Below, in pieces: positions 17,401 through 31,200 of a stretch of 45,110 bases of DNA. The notes beneath the pieces were generated by a model. That model was not told the origin of the DNA and did no database searches. It saw only the letters and a list, made by a program, of their open reading frames with translations. The translations under genes were made by a program, and so were the position numbers. Source of the stretch: Planctomycetota bacterium (GTDB lineage Bacteria > Planctomycetota > Phycisphaerae > FEN-1346); NCBI GenBank assembly GCA_030602705.1, contig JAUVZF010000031.1:1-45110 (forward strand), in the 5' to 3' direction. The first letter of the stretch is position 1; every line of letters starts with the position of its first letter.

Positions 17401-18258
17401 TTACTTGGGAATCTTGACCTCACCGTACCGCCTGCTGACGCGGCGACGTATAATATGTACGTTGGTCGGGTTGCGTCGGCGCCGGGTTCTGCCGCCCTTG
17501 GCCAGGACGCCCGTTGGGGAACAGGGCGGCCGTCCGCCGGACCGGCGTCCTTCGCCGCCACCCATCGGATGATCGACCGGATTCATCGCGGAGCCACGGC
17601 TGTGTGGCCGGCGTCCTTTGTTGCGGCGTCGTCCGGCCTTGCCCCATCGGACGGCCTGATGATCGCTGTTGCCGACGGCGCCGATGGTGGCCCGGCACCG
17701 GAGGTTGAGGCGTCGCATCTCACCGCTGGGCAGCGTGATGTAGGCCCACTTGCCCTCTTTGGCGCTGAGGGTTGCGGCCCGTCCGGCGGCGCGGACGAGT
17801 TTTCCGCCGGAGCCGGGGCGCATCTCGATGTTGTGGATCGGCAGCCCCGCCGGGATGTTTGCCAGGGGGAGGCAGTTGCCGGTGCGCGGTTCAGCCTTCT
17901 CGCCGCTCATGACGGTCTGGCCAATCTGGAGGCCCCCGGGGGCGAGGATGTATCGCTTTTCGCCGTCGCGGTAGTGGATGAGGGCGATGCGGGCACTGCG
18001 GTTCGGATCGTACTCGATGGCAGCCACTTTGCCGGGCACGCCGTCTTTGTCGCGTCGGAAATCGACGATGCGATACAGGCGGCGATGTCCACCGCCGCGG
18101 AACCGGGCCGTCGTAACGCCCTGGTTGTTGCGGCCGCCGTTGCGGGAGATCCGTTTGGTCAACCCGCGCTGGGGCCGTTTCTTCGTCAGGTCCGAGAAGT
18201 CCTGGACGGAGGAGTTCCGTCGTCCCGGGCTCGTCGGTTTGTATTTCCTGGCAGGCAT
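17401..18258 (-). CDS. rplB: 50S ribosomal protein L2
   Basis: 285 aa, about ten residues longer than usual. [18 protein letters not shown] start, [20 protein letters not shown], and the peptidyl-transferase-proximal [18 protein letters not shown] near the C-terminus. L2 is needed for subunit association and peptide-bond formation. It lies between rplW and rpsS. Confidence 0.98.
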   Translation of the reverse strand: MPARKYKPTSPGRRNSSVQDFSDLTKKRPQRGLTKRISRNGGRNNQGVTTARFRGGGHRRLYRIVDFRRDKDGVPGKVAAIEYDPNRSARIALIHYRDGEKRYILAPGGLQIGQTVMSGEKAEPRTGNCLPLANIPAGLPIHNIEMRPGSGGKLVRAAGRAATLSAKEGKWAYITLPSGEMRRLNLRCRATIGAVGNSDHQAVRWGKAGRRRNKGRRPHSRGSAMNPVDHPMGGGEGRRSGGRPPCSPTGVLAKGGRTRRRRNPTNVHIIRRRVSRRYGEVKIPK

Positions 18259-18303
18259 CGTGTGTATCCTCTGGCTGCCGCACAGGGCGGCGCCGGGCGC
18301 TCC

Positions 18304-18582
18304 TTAGAACAGATCGATATTGTCGTCGGGATGCAGCGTGACGACGGCCTTTTTCATGCCGGCCGTCCGGCCCCGCGTGTAGCGGTACCGCCGCATCTTG
18401 CCGCGACGCTTCATCGTCCGGACTTTCAGAACCCGGACCTCGTAAATCTTCTGGACGGCCTCCCGAATCTGCTGCTTGTTGGCGCGCTGGTGCACCTGAA
18501 ACGCGTACTGGTTCAGGTCTTCGTTCTGGTTGGTCCCCTTTTCGGTAATCAGCGGCTTGATGACAACCTGATAGGGGTCCAT
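18304..18582 (-). CDS. rplW: 50S ribosomal protein L23
   Basis: 92 aa. MDPYQVVIKPLITEKGTN start and NKQQIREAVQKIYEVRVLKV are diagnostic. L23 is the docking site for trigger factor and SRP at the tunnel exit. It overlaps the rplD stop by one base. Confidence 0.97.
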   Translation of the reverse strand: MDPYQVVIKPLITEKGTNQNEDLNQYAFQVHQRANKQQIREAVQKIYEVRVLKVRTMKRRGKMRRYRYTRGRTAGMKKAVVTLHPDDNIDLF

Positions 18583-19208
18583 CAGTTCTTCCTCGATGCC
18601 AGCATCGCCTCGAAGGCAGGCCGCGTGAACACGACGCGGTTGGGCCAGAGGACGTCGTACGCATTCAAATCAGTAACCTGCCTCACACGGACGCGCGGCA
18701 GGTTACGGGCGGACTTATACAGGATCTTTTCCCCGACGGGCAGCGCCAGCAGGCACGATCGCTCGACGCCGACGGTTTTGAGCACCCTGGCCACTTCCCG
18801 CGTCTTCGGCTCCTCGAGCGCCAGGCCGTCCAGGACGATGACCTCGGCGTCGAGCAGGCGAGCGAGCAGGGCGCTGTCGAGGGCCTGGCGGCGCATTTTC
18901 TTCGGCATGCCGACGCCGAAATCGCGGACCTTCTTGGCAAAGGTCGTGCCGCCGCCGCGACGAATGGGATTGCGGATCGTGCCCATGCGTGCGCGGCCGG
19001 TGCCTTTCTGGCGGAAGATCTTGCGCCGCGCACCGTGGACCATGCCCCGGCTCTTGGTGGCGGCGGTTCCGCAACGCTGGTTCGCCTCGTGTCGGCGTAC
19101 CGCCAGACGCAGCACGTCCATGCGTACCTTGCCGCCGAACCAGGCCTCATCGACCTCGATGCGGCCGGCATCGCCACCGTCCACGTTGTAAACCCTGACT
19201 TCGATCAT
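18582..19208 (-). CDS. rplD: 50S ribosomal protein L4
   Basis: 208 aa. Conserved RRKIFRQKGTGRARMGTIRN (tunnel loop) and RRQALDSALLARLLDAEVIV. L4 lines the exit tunnel and in E. coli regulates the S10 operon by binding its leader; no such leader site was confirmed here. It lies between rplC and rplW. Confidence 0.97.
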   Translation of the reverse strand: MIEVRVYNVDGGDAGRIEVDEAWFGGKVRMDVLRLAVRRHEANQRCGTAATKSRGMVHGARRKIFRQKGTGRARMGTIRNPIRRGGGTTFAKKVRDFGVGMPKKMRRQALDSALLARLLDAEVIVLDGLALEEPKTREVARVLKTVGVERSCLLALPVGEKILYKSARNLPRVRVRQVTDLNAYDVLWPNRVVFTRPAFEAMLASRKN

Positions 19209-19232
19209 GGCGCGTTCGTCTTCTTTCTTCGG

Positions 19233-19883
19233 CTACGCCTTCGCGGGGCCGGTCTTGCGGGCGCTTCGGACCATGACGTACCCGCCGTTGGGGCCGGGCA
19301 CGCTGCCTTTGACGACCAGGAGATTGGCATCGGTATCGACTTTCATGATGTTGATTTTCTCGACGGTACGCTTCTTGTGGCCCATATGGCCGGCCATCCG
19401 TTTGCCCTTGGCAACGCCTCGCCCGGGAATACCCGACCCCCGTCCGATGCTGCCGGCCGCGCGGTGCTTGCGTTCGGTGCCGTGACTGGCCCCCTGTCCT
19501 TTGAAACCGTGGCGTTTCATGACTCCCGCAAAGCCCCGGCCCTTCGAAACGCCGGTCACGTCCACCAGGGCAACGTCCTGGAACTCGGCCACCGTCACGG
19601 TGGCGCCGGGCTCGTAGTTCTCGGTATCCTCGGTCCGGTACTCGCGGACAAAGCGTTTGGCGCGGGCCCCGGCCTTCTTAACATGCCCCGCCGCTGGGCG
19701 TGAGACCTTGCGGTCGGGCAGGTCGCCGAAGCCGAGTTGCACGGCGTTGTAGCCGTCGGTCTCGACGGTCTTGACCTGAAGGACCTGGCATGGTCCCGCC
19801 TCGATGACCGTGACGGGCACCTGTCTGCCCTGGTCATCGTACACGCAGGTCATGCCCACCTTTTTTCCCAGTATTGCCGGCAC
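19233..19883 (-). CDS. rplC: 50S ribosomal protein L3
   Basis: 216 aa. [20 protein letters not shown] start, [19 protein letters not shown] and [20 protein letters not shown] loop that reaches the peptidyl-transferase centre. It starts 3 nt after rpsJ. Confidence 0.98.
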   Translation of the reverse strand: MPAILGKKVGMTCVYDDQGRQVPVTVIEAGPCQVLQVKTVETDGYNAVQLGFGDLPDRKVSRPAAGHVKKAGARAKRFVREYRTEDTENYEPGATVTVAEFQDVALVDVTGVSKGRGFAGVMKRHGFKGQGASHGTERKHRAAGSIGRGSGIPGRGVAKGKRMAGHMGHKKRTVEKINIMKVDTDANLLVVKGSVPGPNGGYVMVRSARKTGPAKA

Positions 19884-19886
19884 GGA

Positions 19887-20195
19887 TCACGCCTTGATTT
19901 TAATGAAAACGCCCGCAGGCATATTGAGTTTATTGAGCGCGTCAACGGTCTTGGCCGTCGGTTCCTCGATATCGATCACGCGTTTGTGGGTGCGGATCTC
20001 GAACTGCTCGCGGCTCTTCTTGTCGATGTTGGGCGACCGAAGGACCGTATAGCGTTCGATGCGCGTCGGCAGTGGGATCGGCCCCTTGACCCGGGCGCCG
20101 GTCCGCTTGCTGGTCTCAACGATTTCGAGCGCACTCTGGTCGAGGACGCGGTGGTCATATGCTTCCATGCGTATACGTATTCGGTCACCTACCAT
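19887..20195 (-). CDS. rpsJ: 30S ribosomal protein S10
   Basis: 102 aa. [20 protein letters not shown] near the start and [18 protein letters not shown] are diagnostic. S10 (NusE) serves in the 30S head and in antitermination with NusB and NusG. It is the first gene of the S10-spc-alpha block, about 150 nt downstream of a strong promoter. Confidence 0.98.
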   Translation of the reverse strand: MVGDRIRIRMEAYDHRVLDQSALEIVETSKRTGARVKGPIPLPTRIERYTVLRSPNIDKKSREQFEIRTHKRVIDIEEPTAKTVDALNKLNMPAGVFIKIKA

Positions 20196-20351
20196 GCGTC
20201 GTTCCCGATGGCCCGTGTCGGCTGTTACCGCAAAATAACGACATACCCCCCACGACGGCCGCCGGCCGAAAACCGTAAGACGCCAGCCGTTGTGTACACC
20301 CCTCCCCTCGCCGGCCGCCTGGACCGGCGGTTTTTTGCGCCAAGACCGCAG

Positions 20352-20379
20352 AGTATATCACGCCTCAAAATGCCGTCAA
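20352..20379 (-). promoter_or_regulatory. Promoter of the S10-spc-alpha operon
   Basis: On the minus strand, TTGACG (20374-20379), a 16-bp spacer and TATACT (20352-20357) make a strong sigma70-type promoter. Transcription would start near 20345, leaving a leader of about 150 nt before rpsJ. The leader contains GC-rich hairpins (e.g. CCGCCGGTCCAGGCGG near 20320). This places a new transcription start between fusA and rpsJ. Confidence 0.75.
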
Positions 20380-20445
20380 CCCCTTTTCGGCCAGAATTCC
20401 CGGTTTTCGGCTCAACACGTCGGCCGACCACCCGCCAAAAAAAAC

Positions 20446-22527
20446 CTATCTCAGGAGCGTCTTCGCTACCTCGTCCGGCACAACGGCGTAATGCGACGGC
20501 TCCATGCTGTAGGTAGCCCGGCCCTGAGTCAGGCTCCGGACCGCCGTCGCATACCCGAACATGGCCGCCAGAGGAACCACCGCCGTGATGACCCGCGTCG
20601 TGCCCCTGAGTTCGGTATCCTGGATCTCGGCCCGGCGTGACATCAGGTCAGCCGACACATCGCCGAAGTATTCGTTCGGGGCCGTCACCTGGAGCCGCAT
20701 GATCGGCTCGAGCAGCCGCACCCCCGCCTTCTCAACGGCCTGCTCCAGGGCCATCGCGGCGGCAGCCTCGAAGGCGATCTCGGAGGAGTCCACGTCGTGG
20801 TACTTGCCGTCGGTCACCGTCACGCTTACGTCGACGAGCGGATAGCCCGTTATGATGCCGGCAGCGGCCGCATCGCGGATGCCGCGTTCGATGCTCGGCA
20901 AGTACGGCTCAGGAATGGCGCCCCCCTTGATGTCGCTGCGGAAATCGATGGGGTCGGCCCCCAGGTCGCCGCTGGGGCGGGGCTGGACACGGATCGCGAC
21001 GACGCCGTAGTGCCCGCGTCCGCCCGTCTGACGGATAAACCGCCCCTCGGCGTCGACCGCCTCGCGGATCGTCTCGCGGTAGGAGACGCGGGGCCGACCA
21101 ACCCTGACGTTCAAGCGGAAGTCGCGAAGCATCCGGTGAATCAGGACCTCCAGATGCAACTCGCCCATACCTGCGATGAGGGTCTGGCCGGTTTCCGGAT
21201 CGACGCGGAACTCAAACGTGGGGTCCTCACGCATCAGAACGCCGAGCACCTCGCCCAGGCGCTGGCGGTCCTCGCTGGTCCGGGGTTCGATGGCCATGGC
21301 GATGACCGTTTTCGGGACACGGAGTTTTTCGAGCGTAACGGGATGGCGCGTGTCGGAGAGGGTGTCGCCCGTGACGGAGTTTCTGAGTCCGACCAGGGCC
21401 ACGATGTCTCCGGCCGAGACCGAGTCTTCACGAATGCGGTCGTCGGCGTGCATGCGCCAGATGCGTTGGACGTTCTCTTTCTTGTCGCGCGTCATGTTGA
21501 GGACGCGGCTGCCGGCTTTAAGGCGACCGCGGTAAACCCGCACCCAATGCAGGTCGCCGTGCGCGTCGGTGGCGATCTTGAAGACCAATCCGACGAACGG
21601 GCCGTCCGGGTCGGGCTGGATCTCGACCTCCTCCAGTTCGCCGCCGCGCTTCTGGGGCGCGTGCCCCGTCACGGGTCCCACGTCGAGGGGGTCGGGCAGG
21701 TAGTCGCAGACGGCATCCAGCACCAGTTGAATGCCCTTGTTTCTGAGGGCCGACCCGCACAGGACAGGGATGAGTTCAGACCGGACGCACCCGGCGCGGA
21801 TGGCGGCGGTCAGTTCATCGACGCCGACGGAGTGCTCGTCGAGGTAGCGCTGCATGAGGTGGTCGTCGAAGTTTGCGGCCTTCTCGATAAGTTCTTCGCG
21901 TAGGAGTTCCGCCATCGGCAGGAGGTCCTCGGGGATATCGGCAAGGTCGATCTTCGTTCCGAGGTCGTTGCGATAGTAAACGGCCTTCATTCGCAGGAGG
22001 TCCACGATGCCCTCGAAATCGGCCCCGCTGCCGATGGGCAACTGTACCGTGACGGCCCCCTCGTGGAGATGGTCGCGGATCTCATGAAGGACGCGTTCCC
22101 AGTCCGAGCCGACGCGGTCGAGTTTGTTGATGAACGCGAGTCGCGGGACGCCGTACCGGTCGGCCTGCCGCCAGACGGTCTCGCTCTGGGCCTCGACGCC
22201 GCCGACGCCGCAGAACACGACCACGCAGCCGTCCAGGACGCGGAGCGACCGCTCGACCTCGATGGTAAAGTCGACGTGGCCGGGCGTATCGATGAGATTG
22301 ATGGTGCAGCCTCTCCAGGGCAGGGTGGTGGCGGCCGCGTGGATGGTGATGCCCCGCTGCTGCTCCTCGGGGTCGTAGTCCATGACGGCGGTGCCGTCGT
22401 GTACCTCGCCCATCTTGTAAGTCTTGCCGGCATAGTAGAGGATGCGCTCGGTGACCGTGGTCTTGCCGGCGTCGATGTGGGCGGCGATGCCGATGTTGCG
22501 GATTGTCGAGAGTTCGGCGGTACTCAT
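20446..22527 (-). CDS. fusA: Elongation factor G, spdEFG1/mtEFG1-like
   Basis: 693 aa, five EF-G domains. G1 AHIDAGKTT (residues 16-24), switch [11 protein letters not shown]3 DTPGH (80-84), G4 NKLD (134-137). EF-G translocates tRNA and mRNA. The segments [21 protein letters not shown] and [10 protein letters not shown] resemble mitochondrial EFG1 and the spirochaete/planctomycete/delta spdEFG1 group, rather than canonical EF-G (NKMDR-GA). It occupies the normal fusA position downstream of rpsL and rpsG. A second EF-G elsewhere in the genome is therefore likely. The subgroup call comes from motif recognition only. Confidence 0.95.
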   Translation of the reverse strand: MSTAELSTIRNIGIAAHIDAGKTTVTERILYYAGKTYKMGEVHDGTAVMDYDPEEQQRGITIHAAATTLPWRGCTINLIDTPGHVDFTIEVERSLRVLDGCVVVFCGVGGVEAQSETVWRQADRYGVPRLAFINKLDRVGSDWERVLHEIRDHLHEGAVTVQLPIGSGADFEGIVDLLRMKAVYYRNDLGTKIDLADIPEDLLPMAELLREELIEKAANFDDHLMQRYLDEHSVGVDELTAAIRAGCVRSELIPVLCGSALRNKGIQLVLDAVCDYLPDPLDVGPVTGHAPQKRGGELEEVEIQPDPDGPFVGLVFKIATDAHGDLHWVRVYRGRLKAGSRVLNMTRDKKENVQRIWRMHADDRIREDSVSAGDIVALVGLRNSVTGDTLSDTRHPVTLEKLRVPKTVIAMAIEPRTSEDRQRLGEVLGVLMREDPTFEFRVDPETGQTLIAGMGELHLEVLIHRMLRDFRLNVRVGRPRVSYRETIREAVDAEGRFIRQTGGRGHYGVVAIRVQPRPSGDLGADPIDFRSDIKGGAIPEPYLPSIERGIRDAAAAGIITGYPLVDVSVTVTDGKYHDVDSSEIAFEAAAAMALEQAVEKAGVRLLEPIMRLQVTAPNEYFGDVSADLMSRRAEIQDTELRGTTRVITAVVPLAAMFGYATAVRSLTQGRATYSMEPSHYAVVPDEVAKTLLR

Positions 22528-22676
22528 GGTTTCGTTTTCCGCCGGCGCACGGTGTCAGGCATGCGGGTGAACCAAGATTGCCGCCTTTGTCGCAAGGCGG
22601 CCGGGTAATAGCCAACCAGACGTGCCTAAAAGATGAGGAGCCTGCAGGCGCCAGCCGCTACAGACCCCTGCCGGTC

Positions 22677-23153
22677 TCACCATGCGAAGTGCGCGAACGC
22701 CTTGTTGGCCTCGGCCATTCGGTGGACGTTCTCGCGTGTGGTGATGGCGGCGCCTTCCTTTTTATAGGCGGCCGTCAGTTCCTCGGCCAGGCGTTGGGCA
22801 AAGGGACGCCCCTTCTTTTCGCGGGACGCCTGAAGGATCCAGCGGATGGCCAGCGACAGCCGTCGTTTCTGGTTCACCTGTATCGGCACCTGGTAGGTGG
22901 CCCCGCCGACACGTTTGGATCGGACTTCGATGTGCGGCTTGACGTTCTCAACCGCCTGCGTGAAGACGTCGAGCGGCGGGGCGTCGGCAACCTTCTTGGC
23001 AATGATGTCCATCGCATCGCAGAAGACGCGCTGCGCGACGCCTTTCTTGCCCTTCCACATCATGCAGTTGACGAACTTCTGGACCAGTTCGCTCTTGAAC
23101 TTGGGGTCCGGCTTCAGATGCGTGCGACTGGCGGTAAACTTTTTGTAGGCCAT
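22677..23153 (-). CDS. rpsG: 30S ribosomal protein S7
   Basis: 158 aa. [39 protein letters not shown] and [19 protein letters not shown] are diagnostic. S7 nucleates the 30S head and binds near the E site. The gene is separated from rpsL by 193 nt that holds a 66-bp tandem repeat, an unusual interruption of the str operon. Confidence 0.98.
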   Translation of the reverse strand: MAYKKFTASRTHLKPDPKFKSELVQKFVNCMMWKGKKGVAQRVFCDAMDIIAKKVADAPPLDVFTQAVENVKPHIEVRSKRVGGATYQVPIQVNQKRRLSLAIRWILQASREKKGRPFAQRLAEELTAAYKKEGAAITTRENVHRMAEANKAFAHFAW

Positions 23154-23200
23154 GGCAATCCTGTCTCCGATGCGGTTTGATCTGGCGCGCTCCCCTTCGG

Positions 23201-23340
23201 GTCGCGGCTAAAATGGGCTTCCCCTTGTTGCCCCGCTTGGCGCGTCGAGCACCGCGAGCCTGAGTGGTCGCGGCTACAATGGGCTTCCCCTTGTTGCCAC
23301 GCTTGGCGCGTCGAGCACCGCGAGTCTGAGTGGTCGCGGC
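23201..23340. repeat. 66-bp tandem duplication between rpsL and rpsG
   Basis: Two nearly identical 66-bp units (23201-23266 and 23267-23332) start with GTCGCGGCTA and are followed by the first bases of a third. They differ at only a few positions. They lie in the rpsL-rpsG spacer and code for nothing visible. Confidence 0.9.
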
Positions 23341-23346
23341 TAACCT

Positions 23347-23718
23347 CTATTTCCCTTTTTTGGCTCCGTATTTCGAGCGTCCCTGCTTGCGGCCGTCCAC
23401 GCCGAGGGCATCGAGCGTGCCGCGGACGATGTGGTACCGGACGCCCGGCAAATCGCGCACCCGCCCGCCCCGCACCAGGACGATGCTGTGTTCCTGGAGA
23501 TTATGGTCGATGCCGGGGATGTAGGCCGTGATTTCCTTGCCGTTCGAGAGGCGGACGCGGGCGATCTTGCGAAGGGCCGAGTTCGGCTTCTTCGGCGTTT
23601 GAGTACGGACGAGCGTGCAGACACCCCGGCGCTGCGGGTTGCGGGCAAGGGCCTGGCTTTTGGACTTGTTCTTCTGGCGCCGGCGGCCCTTTCGGACCAA
23701 CTGGTTAATGGTCGGCAT
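23347..23718 (-). CDS. rpsL: 30S ribosomal protein S12
   Basis: 123 aa. [20 protein letters not shown] start, the decoding loop [20 protein letters not shown] and [15 protein letters not shown]. The lysines at the streptomycin-resistance positions (TPKKPNS and GRVRDLPGV regions) are the standard ones. S12 monitors codon-anticodon pairing. Confidence 0.98.
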   Translation of the reverse strand: MPTINQLVRKGRRRQKNKSKSQALARNPQRRGVCTLVRTQTPKKPNSALRKIARVRLSNGKEITAYIPGIDHNLQEHSIVLVRGGRVRDLPGVRYHIVRGTLDALGVDGRKQGRSKYGAKKGK

Positions 23719-23844
23719 GCTAGTATGTCTCCATTCTGCTGGTCGTACGTGTTTAGCGTGTCATTCCGAGCGAGCGAAGCGAGTCGAGTCCCGGCGCGCC
23801 GGGATCGCCGTTATGCGTGTGCGGACGACGAGATTTCTCCGCTC

Positions 23845-23865
23845 GCCCTCGCCTTTGGCGAGGGC
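23845..23865. terminator. Hairpin in rpoC-rpsL spacer
   Basis: GCCCTCGCC at 23845-23853 pairs perfectly with GGCGAGGGC at 23857-23865 across a TTT loop. It lies about 90 nt downstream of the rpoC stop. There is no T-tract, so it may be a terminator, an attenuator or part of a dispersed repeat (adjacent 'CATTCCGAGCGAGCGAAGCG'-type sequence at 23762-23781). Confidence 0.5.
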
Positions 23866-23956
23866 TCGGTCGAATTGTCTCGCTTCGAGAGCACGCTAGA
23901 CACATACTGCTGGTCAAACCCCAACGGATCTCAGATTCACGTTCTCCGAGGCGCTC

Positions 23957-28228
<4,272 letters not shown>

Positions 28229-28277
28229 TGAGATCGGCTCCTCCAGTTCCCGGATCGAGAACCGACACCACCACCGT

Positions 28278-31200
28278 TTACAGCCGCTTCTTCTCCAACT
28301 GGATGTTCAGACACAGGCCCCTGACCTCGTTGCACAGGACGTCGAACGAGACGGGCGTGCCGGACTCCAGGGTGTTGCGTCCCAGGACCATCGACTCGTA
28401 GATCTTGGTCCGCCCCTCGACGTCGTCGCTCTTGACGGTCAGCATTTCCTGGAGGATGTGAGCGGCGCCGTAGGCTTCGAGTGCCCAGACCTCCATCTCG
28501 CCGAACCGCTGTCCGCCCGAGCGGGCCTTGCCGCCAAGCGGCTGCTGGGTGATCAGACTGTACGGGCCCGTGGCGCGGGCATGGACCTTGTCGTCCACCA
28601 GGTGGTGCAGTTTCATCTCGTAGATGTGGCCGACCGTCACCCGCTGGTCGAACGGCTCGCCGGTGCGTCCATCGTAGAGGGCAATCTTGCCGTCGCGCGG
28701 CAGACCGGCCTCTTCGAGAAGGTCGTGGATCGTATCCTCCTTGCACCCGTCGAACACGGGACAGATGGCCTGGAATCCGAGGACGCTGGCAGCCCAACCC
28801 AGGTGCGTTTCGAGAATCTGGCCGACGTTCATGCGGCTGGGGACGCCGAGCGGATTCAACAGGATTTCGACCGGCCGCCCGTCCGGCAGGAACGGCATAT
28901 CCTCGACCGGCAAGATACGGGCGATGACGCCCTTGTTGCCGTGTCGGCCGGCCATCTTGTCGCCGACGGACAGCGTCCGTTTGGTGGCGATCCAGACCTT
29001 GACCATCTCCAGGACGCCGGTCGGCAGTTCGTCGCCGCGCTTCAGCCGTGCCACCTGGCGTTCCTTCTCGTCAAGCATCTCCTGGATCTTGGGCCACTCG
29101 CGCTCGACGACCTCGCGCCCTTCCTTGTACGACTGGCTGCGCGTCTGAATCCGGTCGTAGTCGAAGGCCTCGATCTGGGCCAGCATTTCCGAATCCACCT
29201 CGGGGGCGCCGTACTCGGTGCCCGTCTCGGGGTCAACGATCTTGGTGTGCAGGATCGAGTTGAGCGTGTCAACGAGTGTCTGGAACCCCTCGATGATGCG
29301 GGCGTTCATCTCTTTGGAGATGCGTCGTGCCTCTCGGCTGCGGCGGCGGCGCTCGGCCTCCGAGAGGTGAGCCACCCGGCTGTATTTCTCGGCCTCGATG
29401 ACGATGCCCTCGGTGCCGGCCGGCACGACGAGGGAGTCGTTCTTGACGTCCTCGCCGGCGCGGCCGAAGATGGCGTGCAGCAGTTTCTCTTCGGGCGACA
29501 GTTCCGTCTTGGACTTCGGCGAGACCTTTCCGACGAGGATATCGCCTGGCGCCACGCGCGTGCCGACGCAGATGATGCCGTCCTCGTCGAGACTCCTCAG
29601 TTGCCGCTCCGAGACGTTCGGGATATCGCGGGTGAACTCCTCCCGGCCAAGTTTCGTCTCGCGAACCTCGACGTCGAACTCGTCTATGTGAATGCTCGTA
29701 AACCGATCGTCCGCCAGCAGGCTCTCCGACACGAGGATGGCGTCTTCGAAGTTGTACCCGTCCCACGTGATGAAGGCGACGAGGACGTTGCGGCCGAGGG
29801 CCAGTTCGCCGTCGCAGGTGGCGGGACCGTCGGCGATGACCTCATTCCTCTTGACGCGCTGGCCGAACGACACGATCGGCTTCTGGCTCAGGCAGGTCCG
29901 TTCGTTCAGGCCGACGAACTTGCGCAGTTTGTACTCCTTCTCCCACCCGTCGCGGTTCTCGACGATGATGCGCTGCGAATCGACGTAGGTGACGGCGCCG
30001 GCCTCCTCGGCACGGACGACCATGCCGGAGTTTTCGGCCACGGACCGCTCCATCCCGGTGGCCACGATGGGCGGTTCCGGAATCAGGAGCGGCACGGCCT
30101 GGCGCTGCATGTTCGACCCCATCAGCGCCCGGTTGGCGTCGTCGTGTTCGAGGAACGGAATCAGGCTGGCCGAGACCCCAACCAACTGCTTCGGGCTGAC
30201 GTCGGCGTACTCGACATCATTGGCAGCGACGCGGCGGAAGTCGGCCGCCGTCCGGGCGATGACGGCGTCGGCCATGATCTTGCCGCGGCTGTCCACCGGC
30301 ACGTCGGCCGGCACCAGCGTGTGCTGGATCTCCTCGTCGGCCCGCATGTACCGGACGTCGCCGTTGACCCTTCCCCGGCGGACACGCCGGTACGGCGTAA
30401 TCAGGAAGCCGTACGGGTCAACGGTGGCGTAGATGCCCAACTGGGCGATCAGACCGATGTTCGTCCCTTCGGGCGTCTCGATGGGGCAGATGCGTCCGTA
30501 GTGGGAGACGTGGACGTCGCGGACCTCAAAACCGGCCCGCTTGCGGTTCAGGCCGCCGGGGCCCAGGGCGCTCAAGCGCCGCTCGTTCGCCAGTTGCGCG
30601 AGCGGATTCGTCTGGTCCACGACCTGCGAGAGTTCGCTGCGGCCGAAGAAGAACTCGATCGAGGACGAGACGCTCTTGGAATTGACGAGTGTGCGCGGCG
30701 TGAGGTCGACGGGGTCCTTCAGGCTCATGCGTTCCTGGACGGTGCGTCGGAGTTTCAGGAACCCTTTTCGGACTTCGTCGCCTGCCAACTCGTCGATGGT
30801 CCTCAGTCGTCGGTTGCCCAGGTCGTCGATGTCGTCGAGGAACCCTTCGCCGCCTCGCAGGTTCAAGACGTAGCGGATACACTCGATGAAGTCCTCGGGC
30901 CTGAGTGTCATCTCGTCTTCGTCCACGGTGGTGCCGAACTTGCGGTTGAGGCGGAACCGGCCGACCCTGCCCAGGCGGTACCGGTTGATGTCGTAGAACT
31001 TCTCCTGGAACAGTTGCTTGGCCTTGTCGAGGTTCGGCGGATTGCCGACGCGCAGCCGCCCGTAGATGTAAAGCACGGCCTCGTCGTAGTTGGTCGTCTT
31101 GTCCTCGGCAAGGGTGTTGAGGATCAAGGGGTCGCACTGCGGGTCGGCCACCACGTCAAGTTGCTTGACACGTGAGTTGCGGATGGTGTCCCACGTCTCG

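Noticed and set aside
17035-19191. 718-codon plus-strand ORF opposite rplB-rplD
   Set aside because: It spans several ribosomal protein genes on the other strand, all with clear homology. Not a gene.
23762-23840. Small ORFs in the rpoC-rpsL spacer
   Set aside because: The sequence is repeat-like (CATTCCGAGCGAGCGAAGCG type) and no conserved product or SD is seen.
28458-31175. 905-codon plus-strand ORF opposite rpoB
   Set aside because: Antisense shadow of the strongly conserved RpoB frame.
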